Origin: G963662605 sp963662605
Lineage (GTDB): Bacteria > Bacteroidota > Ignavibacteria > Ignavibacteriales > Ignavibacteriaceae
Assembly: GCA_963662605.1 (NCBI GenBank)
Contig: OY759785.1
Location: forward strand, 3,816,648-3,880,647
Length of the DNA: 64,000 bases
Direction of reading: 5' to 3'
Translations under genes and position numbers: made by a program
Shown here: positions 9,335 to 18,083 of the stretch, in pieces
How positions within the stretch are numbered: the stretch's first letter is position 1
Layout of the letters: the number at the start of each line of letters is the position of its first letter
The notes under the pieces: generated by a model
What the model was told of the DNA's origin: nothing
The model's input: the letters and a program-made list of their open reading frames with translations, nothing else
Databases searched by the model: none

Positions 9335-10132
9335 TTAGGTATTTTTAAGGTTTTTTGACAATTTCTTCGACTTTCGTATCACTGAGACGACTAAAAACAG
9401 TATTACGAGATATGCCGTCCTGATAATTTCGGTTGAAAAGCCTTTCATGGCGATAAATCCGTCCCAATTTTCGTAATTCTTCCCTAAAAATATCTTTACA
9501 AGCATTTCGCTCTGAGTTCCGAATATCAAGATAGCAGACCAGATAACAAAAAACAGAAGTAAAGAGAATTCTATCCAATTAGCAGCCTTATATGTAAGCA
9601 TTGCAGCCATAAGAATAACAAGTACTACACCGGCAATGCTGTAAACCGGTGCAGGAGCGGCCAAAGGGATGAAGGCCGGAGTGGCAATGATAATTAAAAA
9701 AAGCAGAATATAAATAAATGATGCTTTCAACTGCGTCGTTTTCTTGAGAACGTAGTATAGCATGATAAGCTGCGGTAAATTCCAGATGAAATATAACGGC
9801 ATATCTATAACTGATGATACGCCAAGCTCAAAAAAATTATCGTTTTTTTGAAACACCGCTATTCCCGGCGCTAACAAGGCGAACGGAATGCCTGCCGAGA
9901 TAAGCAATAAAATAAACAGGCCGATATGTCTGCCCCATGAATACTGCGCAGGCCTGAATGCAATCTCAACTGCATCAGACAGAAAAAACAATCCGGGAAT
10001 AACTACACAGATATGGAAGCGGAAACCAAGCAGGATAAGGAATGGAGAAAGTCCGGCAAATTGCAAGCCTATAGCCGCACCCGCGGAGATGATCGCAGAA
10101 ACAAATAACTTTGCGAGAATTTTTCCGTTCAT
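9335..10132 (-). CDS. Polytopic membrane protein of unknown function
   Basis: A 265-residue hydrophobic protein with about seven or eight membrane segments (for example FLILLGFRFHICVVIPGLFF, IYILLFLIIIATPAFIPL, GVVLVILMAAMLTYKAA, TAYLVILFLVVSVI) and a lysine-rich C-terminal tail KSKKLSKNLKN. I recognise no family motif. Its ATG overlaps the stop of the upstream DUF2231-like gene by 4 bp (ATGA), so the two are likely made together and may interact in the inner membrane. It is separated from the STAS gene by about 80 bp. Confidence 0.7.
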   Translation of the reverse strand: MNGKILAKLFVSAIISAGAAIGLQFAGLSPFLILLGFRFHICVVIPGLFFLSDAVEIAFRPAQYSWGRHIGLFILLLISAGIPFALLAPGIAVFQKNDNFFELGVSSVIDMPLYFIWNLPQLIMLYYVLKKTTQLKASFIYILLFLIIIATPAFIPLAAPAPVYSIAGVVLVILMAAMLTYKAANWIEFSLLLFFVIWSAILIFGTQSEMLVKIFLGKNYENWDGFIAMKGFSTEIIRTAYLVILFLVVSVIRKSKKLSKNLKNT

Positions 10133-10623
10133 TTTATACCACTTGACTGGTTGTGCATCATTTCAGTACCGACGCCTCTTTTGAAAACCAAGGCTCCGCC
10201 TTCCTTTGCTGTTAAGAAAATCAAGACACATCCCGCCATTGCAATTAAAACCGACACATATCCTGCATATTTCATAATCGTTGCAGGAAGCTGTATCTTC
10301 TTTTTTTTGATAACAATGTAAGCCCTTACGACAACCCACAATATATAAAACCAGATGGTAATATTCGCTAATGATTCATGCCCGGCAGTTACGGCAGCGC
10401 CAAAACTTTTCCCGGCAATCTGTGCGGAATAATTTCCCGTAACGGCGGCAGCCAGAAGTCCGGCAACACCCGCCGATAGAAAGACAAATGCCGCCTGATA
10501 CAATTTCTCTTTTCCGGAAAAAGCAGCGGCAATCTCAAATACTGCGTAGACAATCAACAATACTATCGGGAAGTGGACAACTGAAGGGTGCAAGGGAACG
10601 GAGTAAGCTATTATTGCAGGCAT
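10129..10623 (-). CDS. DUF2231-like four-helix membrane protein
   Basis: A 164-residue inner-membrane protein with four predicted membrane helices. The N-terminal signature LHPSVVHFPIVLLIVYAVFE matches the LHPxxVHFPI motif that defines DUF2231 proteins, whose two histidines could bind a metal or haem. The second and third segments (FVFLSAGVAGLLAAAVTG; SLANITIWFYILWVVV) also fit the family. The function of the family is not established. The gene lies between truA and a coupled membrane-protein gene. Confidence 0.75.
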   Translation of the reverse strand: MPAIIAYSVPLHPSVVHFPIVLLIVYAVFEIAAAFSGKEKLYQAAFVFLSAGVAGLLAAAVTGNYSAQIAGKSFGAAVTAGHESLANITIWFYILWVVVRAYIVIKKKKIQLPATIMKYAGYVSVLIAMAGCVLIFLTAKEGGALVFKRGVGTEMMHNQSSGIK

Positions 10624-10630
10624 AGGGACA

Positions 10631-11359
10631 TCAATACTTAATTTCTGTGAGATATAGCCCCTGCGCGGGAACTGAATAACCCGCCCGCACTCTGTCTTTA
10701 CTTTGAAATACTTCGTCTATCCATGATTCCGGATAATTATTTTTTTCAGCAGTCAGTATTGTTCCGACAACTGCCCGCACCATCCCGTGCAAAAACCGGT
10801 TTGCTTGAATGCGAAAAGTCAGGATTTCATCCTGCAGTTCCCACCCCGCGTCCATAACAGTACAGAGGCAATGCTCTGTCTGCGGCAGCTCCTTTGCAAA
10901 CGCTTCAAAATCATGCTCGCCAAGAAACTTTTTCGAAAGCGTCTCTAATTGAGCAATGTTAACGTCATGGGGATATAGATATGTGTGCTTGTAAAAAAAT
11001 GGTGATTTCATTCTGGTAATCAAATACCGGTAAGAGCGGGATTTTGCATCGAACCGTGAATGAAATTCCTCGTGTACTTTTTCAACAGACCTTATAGAAA
11101 TATCTTTCGGCAGTATTCCATTCAGCGAATGTGAGAAACGGTATGGATCAATTTCCACCTCTGTCCTGAAATTCGCGACTTGTCCGAGCGCATGAACACC
11201 TGCATCAGTTCTGCCCGCCCCTATCAGATTAACCCTCTCCTTGACAAGTACTTCAATCGCGCGGACGATTTCTTCCTGCACGGTTTTAGCATTTTGCTGA
11301 AACTGCCATCCGTGATAGTCCGAACCGTCGTATTGAATTGTAAGCTTATAATTATTCAT
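10631..11359 (-). CDS. truA: tRNA pseudouridine(38-40) synthase TruA
   Basis: A 242-residue cytosolic enzyme of normal length that isomerises uridines 38-40 in the anticodon arm of many tRNAs. The catalytic aspartate lies in GAGRTDAGVHALGQVANF, the hallmark TruA motif. Further family blocks are YDGSDYHGWQFQ at the start, FHSRFDAKSRSYRYLI, and RFLHGMVRAVVGTIL. It starts with ATG at 11359, 15 bp after the peptidase-like gene, inside a run of closely spaced minus-strand genes. Confidence 0.95.
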   Translation of the reverse strand: MNNYKLTIQYDGSDYHGWQFQQNAKTVQEEIVRAIEVLVKERVNLIGAGRTDAGVHALGQVANFRTEVEIDPYRFSHSLNGILPKDISIRSVEKVHEEFHSRFDAKSRSYRYLITRMKSPFFYKHTYLYPHDVNIAQLETLSKKFLGEHDFEAFAKELPQTEHCLCTVMDAGWELQDEILTFRIQANRFLHGMVRAVVGTILTAEKNNYPESWIDEVFQSKDRVRAGYSVPAQGLYLTEIKY

Positions 11360-11374
11360 ATGGAGAAGTTAATT

Positions 11375-11905
11375 TCAGTTAAGCGTTTTATTAAAATTTT
11401 CGAATACCGATGCTATTTCGTACGAGTTCAGCTGAAGCGGCGTTCTGCAAATAAGGCTGTACACGAGAATCCTTACCAACTGCCAGTTTTCGTCAGATTG
11501 CAATTCAGAATAAACACTTGCAATTTCATCTTGAAGATTGAATTTATACTTTTCTGCAATATGCCCGGCCTTTAAATAATCAGTTCCGTTCAGCTCAAGT
11601 ACAATATTTGTTTCGTTTCGTGACGGATGAGCAAGAATGTATTCTGAAATCATTCCGGAAATGAGTATCCGGAAAACTTTCCCGGCAATATTGCGTTCCT
11701 TTTCCGGATTCACTACCGTGTACTCATTAGCAGGCTTATCGTAAAGAACGGATATTGCTATTTCTTCGTCAGCGTGATAATTAATAATTGCCGAGCCGTT
11801 ACCGGCTTCATCAATTGCAATCCTATCGCAATCATAACCGAGAGTATGAGCTGTTACCGCATGCCCTGCTTCATGGAAACACGCAAGGATAAGCAAGTCC
11901 GTCAT
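11375..11905 (-). CDS. Stand-alone M41-like (FtsH-type) zinc peptidase domain protein
   Basis: A 176-residue protein starting with an HExxH zinc motif almost at its N-terminus (FHEAGHAVTAHTLGY; His11, Glu12, His15). A downstream acidic residue in LNGTDYLKA (Asp109) is well placed to be the third ligand, as in the M41 peptidase domain of FtsH. There is no AAA+ ATPase module and no membrane segment, so it is not FtsH. Small orphan M41-like domains exist in bacteria, but their substrates are mostly unknown. It sits 8 bp after dut and 15 bp before truA, so it is co-expressed with housekeeping genes. Confidence 0.65.
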   Translation of the reverse strand: MTDLLILACFHEAGHAVTAHTLGYDCDRIAIDEAGNGSAIINYHADEEIAISVLYDKPANEYTVVNPEKERNIAGKVFRILISGMISEYILAHPSRNETNIVLELNGTDYLKAGHIAEKYKFNLQDEIASVYSELQSDENWQLVRILVYSLICRTPLQLNSYEIASVFENFNKTLN

Positions 11906-11913
11906 ATATTATA

Positions 11914-12372
11914 TCAGGCTCTGCCTGTGTGTCCGAAACCGCCCTCATTGCGGCTCGTCAAGTTCAAATCATCAACTTCAACTAATGAAGCATGATACAC
12001 TTTCGAAAGAACAAGCTGGGCAATTCTATCGCCTCTTTTAATAACGAATGCTTCTTTCCCGTGATTGATTAAAATTATTTTCACTTCACCGCGATAATCC
12101 GAATCAATCGTTCCGGGAGCATTAAGAATGGTGACGCCATGCTTTGCAGCTAATCCGCTTCTGGGGCGCACCTGAATTTCGTATCCCGTGGGGATTTCAA
12201 CGGAAATATTTGTCGGAATGAGTCCGAATTCTCCCGGACGCAAAGTGTATTCACTTTCAATTGCTGCGCGGATGTCCATCCCCGCCGCTTCCGGCGTAGC
12301 ATATGCAGGCAGATCAACATCGTCAAATAAGCCGGAGAGTCGTTTAATTTTTAATTCTAATTTCTCAATCAT
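11914..12372 (-). CDS. dut: Deoxyuridine 5'-triphosphate nucleotidohydrolase (dUTPase)
   Basis: A 152-residue trimeric-type dUTPase that hydrolyses dUTP to dUMP and pyrophosphate, keeping uracil out of DNA and supplying dTMP synthesis. All five family motifs are visible: AGMDIRAAIE (motif 1), RPRSGLAAKHG (2), NAPGTIDSDYRGEV (3, with the catalytic aspartate), RGDRIAQLV (4) and RNEGGFGHTGR (5, closing over the active site). The start overlaps the stop of the upstream flippase gene by 4 bp (ATGA). Confidence 0.95.
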   Translation of the reverse strand: MIEKLELKIKRLSGLFDDVDLPAYATPEAAGMDIRAAIESEYTLRPGEFGLIPTNISVEIPTGYEIQVRPRSGLAAKHGVTILNAPGTIDSDYRGEVKIILINHGKEAFVIKRGDRIAQLVLSKVYHASLVEVDDLNLTSRNEGGFGHTGRA

Positions 12373-13841
12373 GCCTGAGTCCTTCGCCGTAAAACAATTC
12401 TTTGAAATATCTGAATAAACGATGTGTACTGCACAACCCGGAACAGGAACAACAGAACAACAAAAAACATAAAAAGCGCCGTACGCAAAACAAAACGGGT
12501 GTTCCAGAATTGCATGTTGGCGTAATAAAGTCCTGCGGTTATACTGACCGCAAGAAGCAACCCGAGAAGTTTCTTTCCTTCATACTTAATCGGATAAATT
12601 TTATTCGAGACAAGATAAAATCCGATTGCCATAAGCGCGTAACTGATAAGTGTTGCAAATGCTGCACCGGTTATGTTCAATTTCGGAATAAGCAGAAAAT
12701 TTGCAAGAACGTTAGATGCCGCACCGATACTCATGATAACCGGGAACACTCCGCTTTTCTCCTTAATAAACAGTCCCGCCGCAAAGTTCACATAAAAACC
12801 GTTAAGCAGGTAAGCGAGCAAAACGATGGGGACGATGTTCAGCCCTCCCCAGTATGCTTTACCGATAAGAGAGAATCCCCAAAACCGGTGCATAGCAATA
12901 TCGTTGATAAACAGAGACAGGAACACCAGAATAACACAGCCTATCGCTGTAAAGTACGTGAATACCGACGAGAATATTCCTTTGGCATTTACATCTTTTG
13001 AATTCTCAAGAAAGAAGGGCTGCCACGCGTACTGGAACATTGAAACGTACAGCATCATAAAAATTCCGAGCCGGTAATTTGCCTGATAAATACCGAGCGT
13101 GTTCAGATTGGTCAGCTTCTCAACGATCGGCCGGTCAATTACTTGCATAAACATTGAGGCAATTCCCGCGGGCAAATACGGCAGGCCGAATGCCAAGAGT
13201 TTTTTCAGTACTGTTTTGTCAATTTTGAACTTGAATAGTTTTCTCATTTCAGGCACGAGCATAACCAAAGAGAACACCGATGCGACCAGATTACTGATAA
13301 ATACCGCCTCTATTCCCTTTTTCATTACCGCGATTAATATCACATTCAAAGCAACATTGATGAGAATGTTGCCGAGTCGTATTCCGGAAAAGCGAAGTGC
13401 TTTTTTCTCAAGCCGGAGCGTGATATACGGGAGCTGCGCAATTGCATCAAGAAATAGTATTACCCCCGTGTAATAAAATAAGTACGAGTACTCCGGCGGA
13501 ATACCAAGTACTTGCGCGAGAATAGATTTTCCAAAGACGAGGAGCAGGCTCAGCACAACATCAGCAACAAACAGCGGTCCGAATGCAGATGAAAAGATAA
13601 TGGAGTGTTTTTCCTTGGATTCGGTTCCTGCAAATTTCAAATACGCTGAATCCATACCGAAGAGAAAAACAATATTCAGCAGTGCAAAAAGAGCGTAAAT
13701 GTTTGTTACGATACCGTAGTGCGCGGGAATAAAAAAGTGTGTGTAAACCGGCATGAGAAGAAAATTGATAAACCGCCCGACTATGGTACTGATACCATAA
13801 ACAAGGGTGTCTTTTGTCAGTTGTTTTAGTTTATCTCTCAT
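12369..13841 (-). CDS. Polysaccharide biosynthesis flippase (MVF/Wzx-like)
   Basis: A 490-residue inner-membrane protein with about 14 hydrophobic segments, the usual size and topology of oligosaccharide flippases. The N-terminal block LTKDTLVYGISTIVGRFINF matches the polysaccharide_synt family, as does the repeated-unit pattern in the second half (FPVIMSIGAASNVLANFLLI; TGAAFATLISYALMAIGF). It would translocate a lipid-linked glycan. It is the second flippase in this window, so more than one surface glycan may be made, or one may serve another substrate. It ends in an RRRTQA tail overlapping dut. Confidence 0.87.
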   Translation of the reverse strand: MRDKLKQLTKDTLVYGISTIVGRFINFLLMPVYTHFFIPAHYGIVTNIYALFALLNIVFLFGMDSAYLKFAGTESKEKHSIIFSSAFGPLFVADVVLSLLLVFGKSILAQVLGIPPEYSYLFYYTGVILFLDAIAQLPYITLRLEKKALRFSGIRLGNILINVALNVILIAVMKKGIEAVFISNLVASVFSLVMLVPEMRKLFKFKIDKTVLKKLLAFGLPYLPAGIASMFMQVIDRPIVEKLTNLNTLGIYQANYRLGIFMMLYVSMFQYAWQPFFLENSKDVNAKGIFSSVFTYFTAIGCVILVFLSLFINDIAMHRFWGFSLIGKAYWGGLNIVPIVLLAYLLNGFYVNFAAGLFIKEKSGVFPVIMSIGAASNVLANFLLIPKLNITGAAFATLISYALMAIGFYLVSNKIYPIKYEGKKLLGLLLAVSITAGLYYANMQFWNTRFVLRTALFMFFVVLLFLFRVVQYTSFIQIFQRIVLRRRTQA

Positions 13842-13866
13842 AGCAGCGGGGTTATCGAACCTTTCC

Positions 13867-14715
13867 TTAAACCATTTGCAATTCTAAAGAAATATCGAGC
13901 GCTTTAATGCTATGTGTAATAGCACCGACAGAGATAAAGTCTACTCCTGTTAGAGCAATGTCTCTGATAGTATCTATATTCACGCCGCCTGATGCTTCGG
14001 TTTTGAAGGTGTCTCCAATTATCGCTACGGCCGTCCGCATGTTTTCAAGCGTGTAGTTATCAAGCATTACTATATCAACGGGAAGCGGCATGATTTCACG
14101 CACTTCATCAAGCGTTGATGTTTCAACTTCAATTTTATAACCCGGATAATGCGCATCGCGGTAACGGGCACAGCGCATCACCGCTTCGGTTATTGAACCG
14201 GCGACCTGAATGTGATTGTCCTTAATCAGAAACATGTCGTATAAGCCGATACGATGATTCTCACCGCCGCCGGACTTTACTGCCATCTTATCAAGCAGTC
14301 GCAATCCAGGAACAGTTTTCCGCGTATCGAGTATTTTCGCTTTTGTGCCTTGCAGCTTTTCAACATATTCGTGCGTCGCGGAGGCAATGCCGCTCATTCT
14401 TTGTGAAAAGTTTAACGCTGTTCTCTCCGCAGTCAGCAGAGAGGCGGCAGGACCTGATAACTTCGCGGCAATATCTCCATACCTTACCGGAGTTCCATCA
14501 GGTATCAATTTTTCAAACACAATCGAATCATCAACAAGGGAGAAAACCCTCGCGGCCACATCTAATCCGGCGACAACACCGGCGGCTTTTATAATAAACT
14601 CTCCGGTCGCTTTTTCATTGTTTGAAAATATTGCAGCAGTCGTAATATCTTCTTTACCTTTGTCTTCGTTTAGAGCGGTTGCTATGATTTGATCTATAAT
14701 GCTGTCTTTATTCAT
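13867..14715 (-). CDS. nadC: Nicotinate-nucleotide pyrophosphorylase (quinolinate phosphoribosyltransferase)
   Basis: A 282-residue enzyme that converts quinolinate and PRPP to nicotinate mononucleotide in de novo NAD synthesis. Diagnostic motifs are LDTRKTVPGLR, KSGGGENHRIGLYD (PRPP and quinolinate binding), MFLIKDNHI, and the barrel end SGGVNIDTIRDIALTGVDFI. I chose ATG 14715. A longer frame back to 14799 adds 28 residues that lack family similarity and lie over the thioesterase gene. ATG 14715 gives the standard family length and an 8-bp overlap with the thioesterase stop. NadA and NadB are not in the window. Confidence 0.94.
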   Translation of the reverse strand: MNKDSIIDQIIATALNEDKGKEDITTAAIFSNNEKATGEFIIKAAGVVAGLDVAARVFSLVDDSIVFEKLIPDGTPVRYGDIAAKLSGPAASLLTAERTALNFSQRMSGIASATHEYVEKLQGTKAKILDTRKTVPGLRLLDKMAVKSGGGENHRIGLYDMFLIKDNHIQVAGSITEAVMRCARYRDAHYPGYKIEVETSTLDEVREIMPLPVDIVMLDNYTLENMRTAVAIIGDTFKTEASGGVNIDTIRDIALTGVDFISVGAITHSIKALDISLELQMV

Positions 14716-15118
14716 AATACTTTTTAATTGCGTTAATAAAAATTTCCGGGGGCTTGCAGGCACGCATCGTATCCGCCCGGATAAACACCAATTCGACATA
14801 TCCTGTTAAAATAACAACGTTTCTGGCAACGCTCCAGATAGTGTGATCAATATGCACAACCAATCTCGGAATTTCAACAAGCTTCGTCTCTATTTCTAAT
14901 TCCTCATCATAAAACGCGGCGTTTTTATAATCTATGTGCACTTTATGAACCGGCATATGATAGCCGCTTTCTTCGATTGATTTGTACGTCAGCCCAATTT
15001 CCCGCATCATTTCGGAACGGCCGACTTCAAAGTACTCAAAGTATTTACCGTTATAGACAAATTTCATCTGGTCGGTATCTGCATACCGCACACGAACTGT
15101 GGTTTTAGATTGTAACAT
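14708..15118 (-). CDS. Acyl-CoA thioesterase, 4HBT/YbgC family
   Basis: A 136-residue single hot-dog domain protein. The N-terminal block VRVRYADTDQMKFVYNGKYF is the YbgC/4-hydroxybenzoyl-CoA thioesterase signature with the catalytic aspartate in ADTDQM. The helix that follows reads YFEVGRSEMMREIG. Such enzymes hydrolyse short or branched acyl-CoA or acyl-ACP; in Gram-negatives YbgC often associates with envelope lipid metabolism. It lies 9 bp downstream of accA, so a link to fatty-acid metabolism is likely. The exact substrate is unknown. Confidence 0.87.
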   Translation of the reverse strand: MLQSKTTVRVRYADTDQMKFVYNGKYFEYFEVGRSEMMREIGLTYKSIEESGYHMPVHKVHIDYKNAAFYDEELEIETKLVEIPRLVVHIDHTIWSVARNVVILTGYVELVFIRADTMRACKPPEIFINAIKKYYE

Positions 15119-15127
15119 TACTCAGCC

Positions 15128-16078
15128 TTATTCAATAACTTTTCCCATACCGGAAAATTTCTCGATACGCTCATCAATAAGTTTTTCGGGGCGCATTCGT
15201 ACTAATCGCGGTAGTTCTTTCAGAATCGCAGCTTTAACATTTGCGGCGGACTCCTCGTAATTTTTATGTGCGCCACCAAGAGGTTCCGGGATAATTGAAT
15301 CAATGACATTGAATTTAATAAGATCTTCCGCTGTCAACTTTAATGCTTCAGCAGCTTGTTCCTTGTAATCCCAGCTCCTCCATAAAATACTGGAGCAGGA
15401 TTCCGGACTGATGACCGAGTACCAGCAATTCTCCATCATTAAAATCTTGTCACCAACGCCGATACCAAGAGCGCCGCCGCTGGCACCCTCGCCGATTATA
15501 ACGACGATCACCGGAACGCGAAGTCTGCTCATTTCAAGCAGGTTTCTTGCAATAGCTTCACCCTGCCCGCGCTCTTCCGCCTCCATACCGGGGAAAGCTC
15601 CCGGAGTATCAATAAAAGTTATGACCGGCTTGTTGAATTTTTCTGCAAGTTTCATCAGCCGCAATGCTTTACGGTATCCTTCGGGATTCGGCATGCCGAA
15701 ATTACGGAATACATTTGATTTCGTATCCCGCCCTTTCTGGTGGCCGATTAACATTACCTTATAATCATCAATTTTAGCGAAACCGCCGACAATAGCTTTG
15801 TCATCTTTATAACCGCGATCTCCGTGGAGTTCAATAAAATCCTTTGTTATAAGAGGAATATAATCAAGTGTATACGGGCGCTCGGGATGACGTGCTAATT
15901 GAACGCGCTGCCATCTCGTTAAATTTTTGTATACGTTCTCCTTTAATTCCTGAACTCTCTTTTCAATGACCGCGACTTCCTTATCAATATTCAGCGTGTC
16001 GGATAGTTTCCGCATCTCGGCGAGCTTTTCTTCAAGCTCGGCAATCGGTTTCTCGAAATCTAATATTGTCTTTGCCAT
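15128..16078 (-). CDS. accA: Acetyl-CoA carboxylase carboxyltransferase subunit alpha
   Basis: A 316-residue subunit of the carboxyltransferase that moves CO2 from carboxybiotin to acetyl-CoA, the first step of fatty-acid synthesis. Family features: an N-terminal coiled coil (FEKPIAELEEKLAEMRKL), the linker ARHPERPYTLDYI, FIELHGDRGYKDDKAIVGG, FIDTPGAFPGMEAEERGQGEAIA, the oxyanion-type glycines in IIGEGASGGALGIG, and SVISPESCSSILW. The length matches typical AccA. AccD is not nearby, as in many genomes where the two are unlinked. Confidence 0.96.
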   Translation of the reverse strand: MAKTILDFEKPIAELEEKLAEMRKLSDTLNIDKEVAVIEKRVQELKENVYKNLTRWQRVQLARHPERPYTLDYIPLITKDFIELHGDRGYKDDKAIVGGFAKIDDYKVMLIGHQKGRDTKSNVFRNFGMPNPEGYRKALRLMKLAEKFNKPVITFIDTPGAFPGMEAEERGQGEAIARNLLEMSRLRVPVIVVIIGEGASGGALGIGVGDKILMMENCWYSVISPESCSSILWRSWDYKEQAAEALKLTAEDLIKFNVIDSIIPEPLGGAHKNYEESAANVKAAILKELPRLVRMRPEKLIDERIEKFSGMGKVIE

Positions 16079-16085
16079 ACGTTCA

Positions 16086-18083
16086 TCATCTCATAAATAT
16101 TTTCATAAATGTTTTCGACACAATTTCAACATCTAACCAAACGTTGTGGTTCCTCGCGTAAAATATATTCAGCTTTTCCCGACTCTGGGAGTCTTCCTCT
16201 TCAGTGAACCACAATCCTGTTAATCCCGGTTTGCCGATAATTTGCTCTTCTTTTTCAGATGGTTCTTTTGCTCCAACAATGCTCCACGAACCGCGCAAAA
16301 CAGAAGCCGTATTATAAATAATTCTTCGATATTCTTCAGATTTCCCCAGCTTCCTTAAAAATACGGCAGCAAAGGGTTTTACGAGGAAAAGAATTATCAG
16401 CGCCCCGGCTAAATCAAATAATCGCTTGATAATTCTATTTGACGGATTAAAAAGATTGTATGAAAGGTCAACCAACGGAATATCATCTAATAGGGAAACT
16501 TCAGTTTTCCCTACAAGATACTGCATATTGCTTCCGGCAACTTTGAAATCAACACCGGAGTTTTGCATAGCGCTGACGATTTTCATCATTTTAGCGTAGG
16601 AAAGATCATCAACCGAAAAAATAATCTCGCTTATTTTCCGCTCTTCAACAACCTTCTTTATCGTCTCCACGGTGCCGATGATCTCCACACCCTGCAATTT
16701 TTGTCCAAGCTCTTTATGGGTATTCCCGATGAATCCGGCGACGATATTTGTATGAGTATTGGAGGCATTAAGTTTTTCGGCAATCTTCTGTGCAGTAGCA
16801 GTTGTTCCGACAACTATTGTTCTTTTGCTCGCGTACATATTATTGCCAACACCGATTCCCGCGCCGATTTTTGCCGCCGTTCTCCAAACAACCGAAAGAA
16901 GCAATGCACCGAAATATGCCATTAATAAAACCGCACGGCTGTATCCGAAGTCTTTAAAGAAGTACAAGGTTGCCGAAAGAAAAAAGAAGCTCGCCACAGT
17001 TGCAAAGAACGTACGCAGGATAGAAAGTTTTTCCCGAGAATAGTTTCCGACCAGAATGCCTATAAAAATGTGAAATGTAACAGGAACAAGGTAGACATAT
17101 ATATCTGCCGAATCAGGGAAGCCTCTCCAGTAATTAAAATACTGATAGCTTCGTTCCGATAGAAAGAGAGATATGTTAAAAACAAGAAAGTCAACTATCA
17201 TAGCCCAGAACGCCAGCTTCCATCGTCCGAAGAACGCGAGAAACTCCCGCGCGCTTATAGCCAAAGATAAGACTGCTTCGCCTAAAAAGGATGCCGCCAG
17301 ATGTTTACGCACGAACAAACGCATTGCGCCGTAAAAAATTCGTGTTTCATCAATGCTGCTTCGCTTTGTGCTTTCACCCTTGTAATGGATTATCTGAGTT
17401 GAATGCACGTAGAAAACTTTATGGCCGGCTTTCTGTGTCCGGTAACACCAATCGAGATCCTCGCCATACATAAAAAACTGTTCGTCAAGTCCGCCGATAG
17501 AATCATACAGTTCGCGCCGGATCATCATAAACGAACCCGATATTGCGTCAACCTCATATGTTTTATTTTCGTTCAGGTAGGTCAGATTGTAGCGTGCAAA
17601 AATGCGGCTCTTTGGGAAGAACGACCCGAGTCCGGTAACTTTGCAGAAAGATGTCCATATTCCCGGAAAGCTTCTCCGGCACGCGAGCTGCAAGGTGCCA
17701 TCGGGATTGAGAATTTTGCATCCGGCCATGCCGACTTCGGGATGCTGACGTAGAAAATTTATCATCACCTCAAACGTATTTTCGCTGACAAGCGTATCGG
17801 GATTTAACAGAAGAATAAATTTCCCCTTCGCTTCTTTCAGTCCGAGGTTGTTGGCTTTGCTGAACCCCAAATTAACGGAACTCTCGATAAGCTTTACCGA
17901 TGGGAAATACTGCTTCAACATTTCAACACTTCCATCGTCAGACGCATTATCAACAACTATTGTTTCAACCAGAAGTCTGGATGATGCTTTGACGATTGAA
18001 GTCAGTAAATTTTGAAGAAATTCCTTAACGTTATAATTAACGATGATTATTGAGAGATCCAACCTAAGCCTATAATTTACCAA
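16086..18083 (-). CDS. GT2 glycosyltransferase fused to a membrane domain, CoA-binding-like domain and degenerate PGT domain
   Basis: A 665-residue multidomain protein. Residues 1-230 are a rhamnosyl-type GT2 domain (LSIIIVNYNVKEFLQN, VDNASDDGS, LLLNPDT, GSFMMIRRELYDSIGG, EDLDWCYR). Residues 265-390 carry about five membrane segments. Residues 405-530 resemble the nucleotide-binding fold of WcaJ-type PGTs (RTIVVGTTATAQKIAEKL). The last 110 residues keep only the edges of a PGT domain (GKPGLTGLW and the C-terminal helix) and have lost the KFRSM and DELPQ catalytic blocks. PGT activity is therefore unlikely. No ATG precedes the GT2 motif: TTG 18083 or TTG 18062 must start it. It overlaps the upstream gene by 14 bp. 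Confidence 0.82.
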   Translation of the reverse strand: MVNYRLRLDLSIIIVNYNVKEFLQNLLTSIVKASSRLLVETIVVDNASDDGSVEMLKQYFPSVKLIESSVNLGFSKANNLGLKEAKGKFILLLNPDTLVSENTFEVMINFLRQHPEVGMAGCKILNPDGTLQLACRRSFPGIWTSFCKVTGLGSFFPKSRIFARYNLTYLNENKTYEVDAISGSFMMIRRELYDSIGGLDEQFFMYGEDLDWCYRTQKAGHKVFYVHSTQIIHYKGESTKRSSIDETRIFYGAMRLFVRKHLAASFLGEAVLSLAISAREFLAFFGRWKLAFWAMIVDFLVFNISLFLSERSYQYFNYWRGFPDSADIYVYLVPVTFHIFIGILVGNYSREKLSILRTFFATVASFFFLSATLYFFKDFGYSRAVLLMAYFGALLLSVVWRTAAKIGAGIGVGNNMYASKRTIVVGTTATAQKIAEKLNASNTHTNIVAGFIGNTHKELGQKLQGVEIIGTVETIKKVVEERKISEIIFSVDDLSYAKMMKIVSAMQNSGVDFKVAGSNMQYLVGKTEVSLLDDIPLVDLSYNLFNPSNRIIKRLFDLAGALIILFLVKPFAAVFLRKLGKSEEYRRIIYNTASVLRGSWSIVGAKEPSEKEEQIIGKPGLTGLWFTEEEDSQSREKLNIFYARNHNVWLDVEIVSKTFMKIFMR

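Noticed and set aside
14716..14799. Longer NadC start
   Set aside because: The extra 28 residues overlap the thioesterase gene in another frame and exceed the family length.
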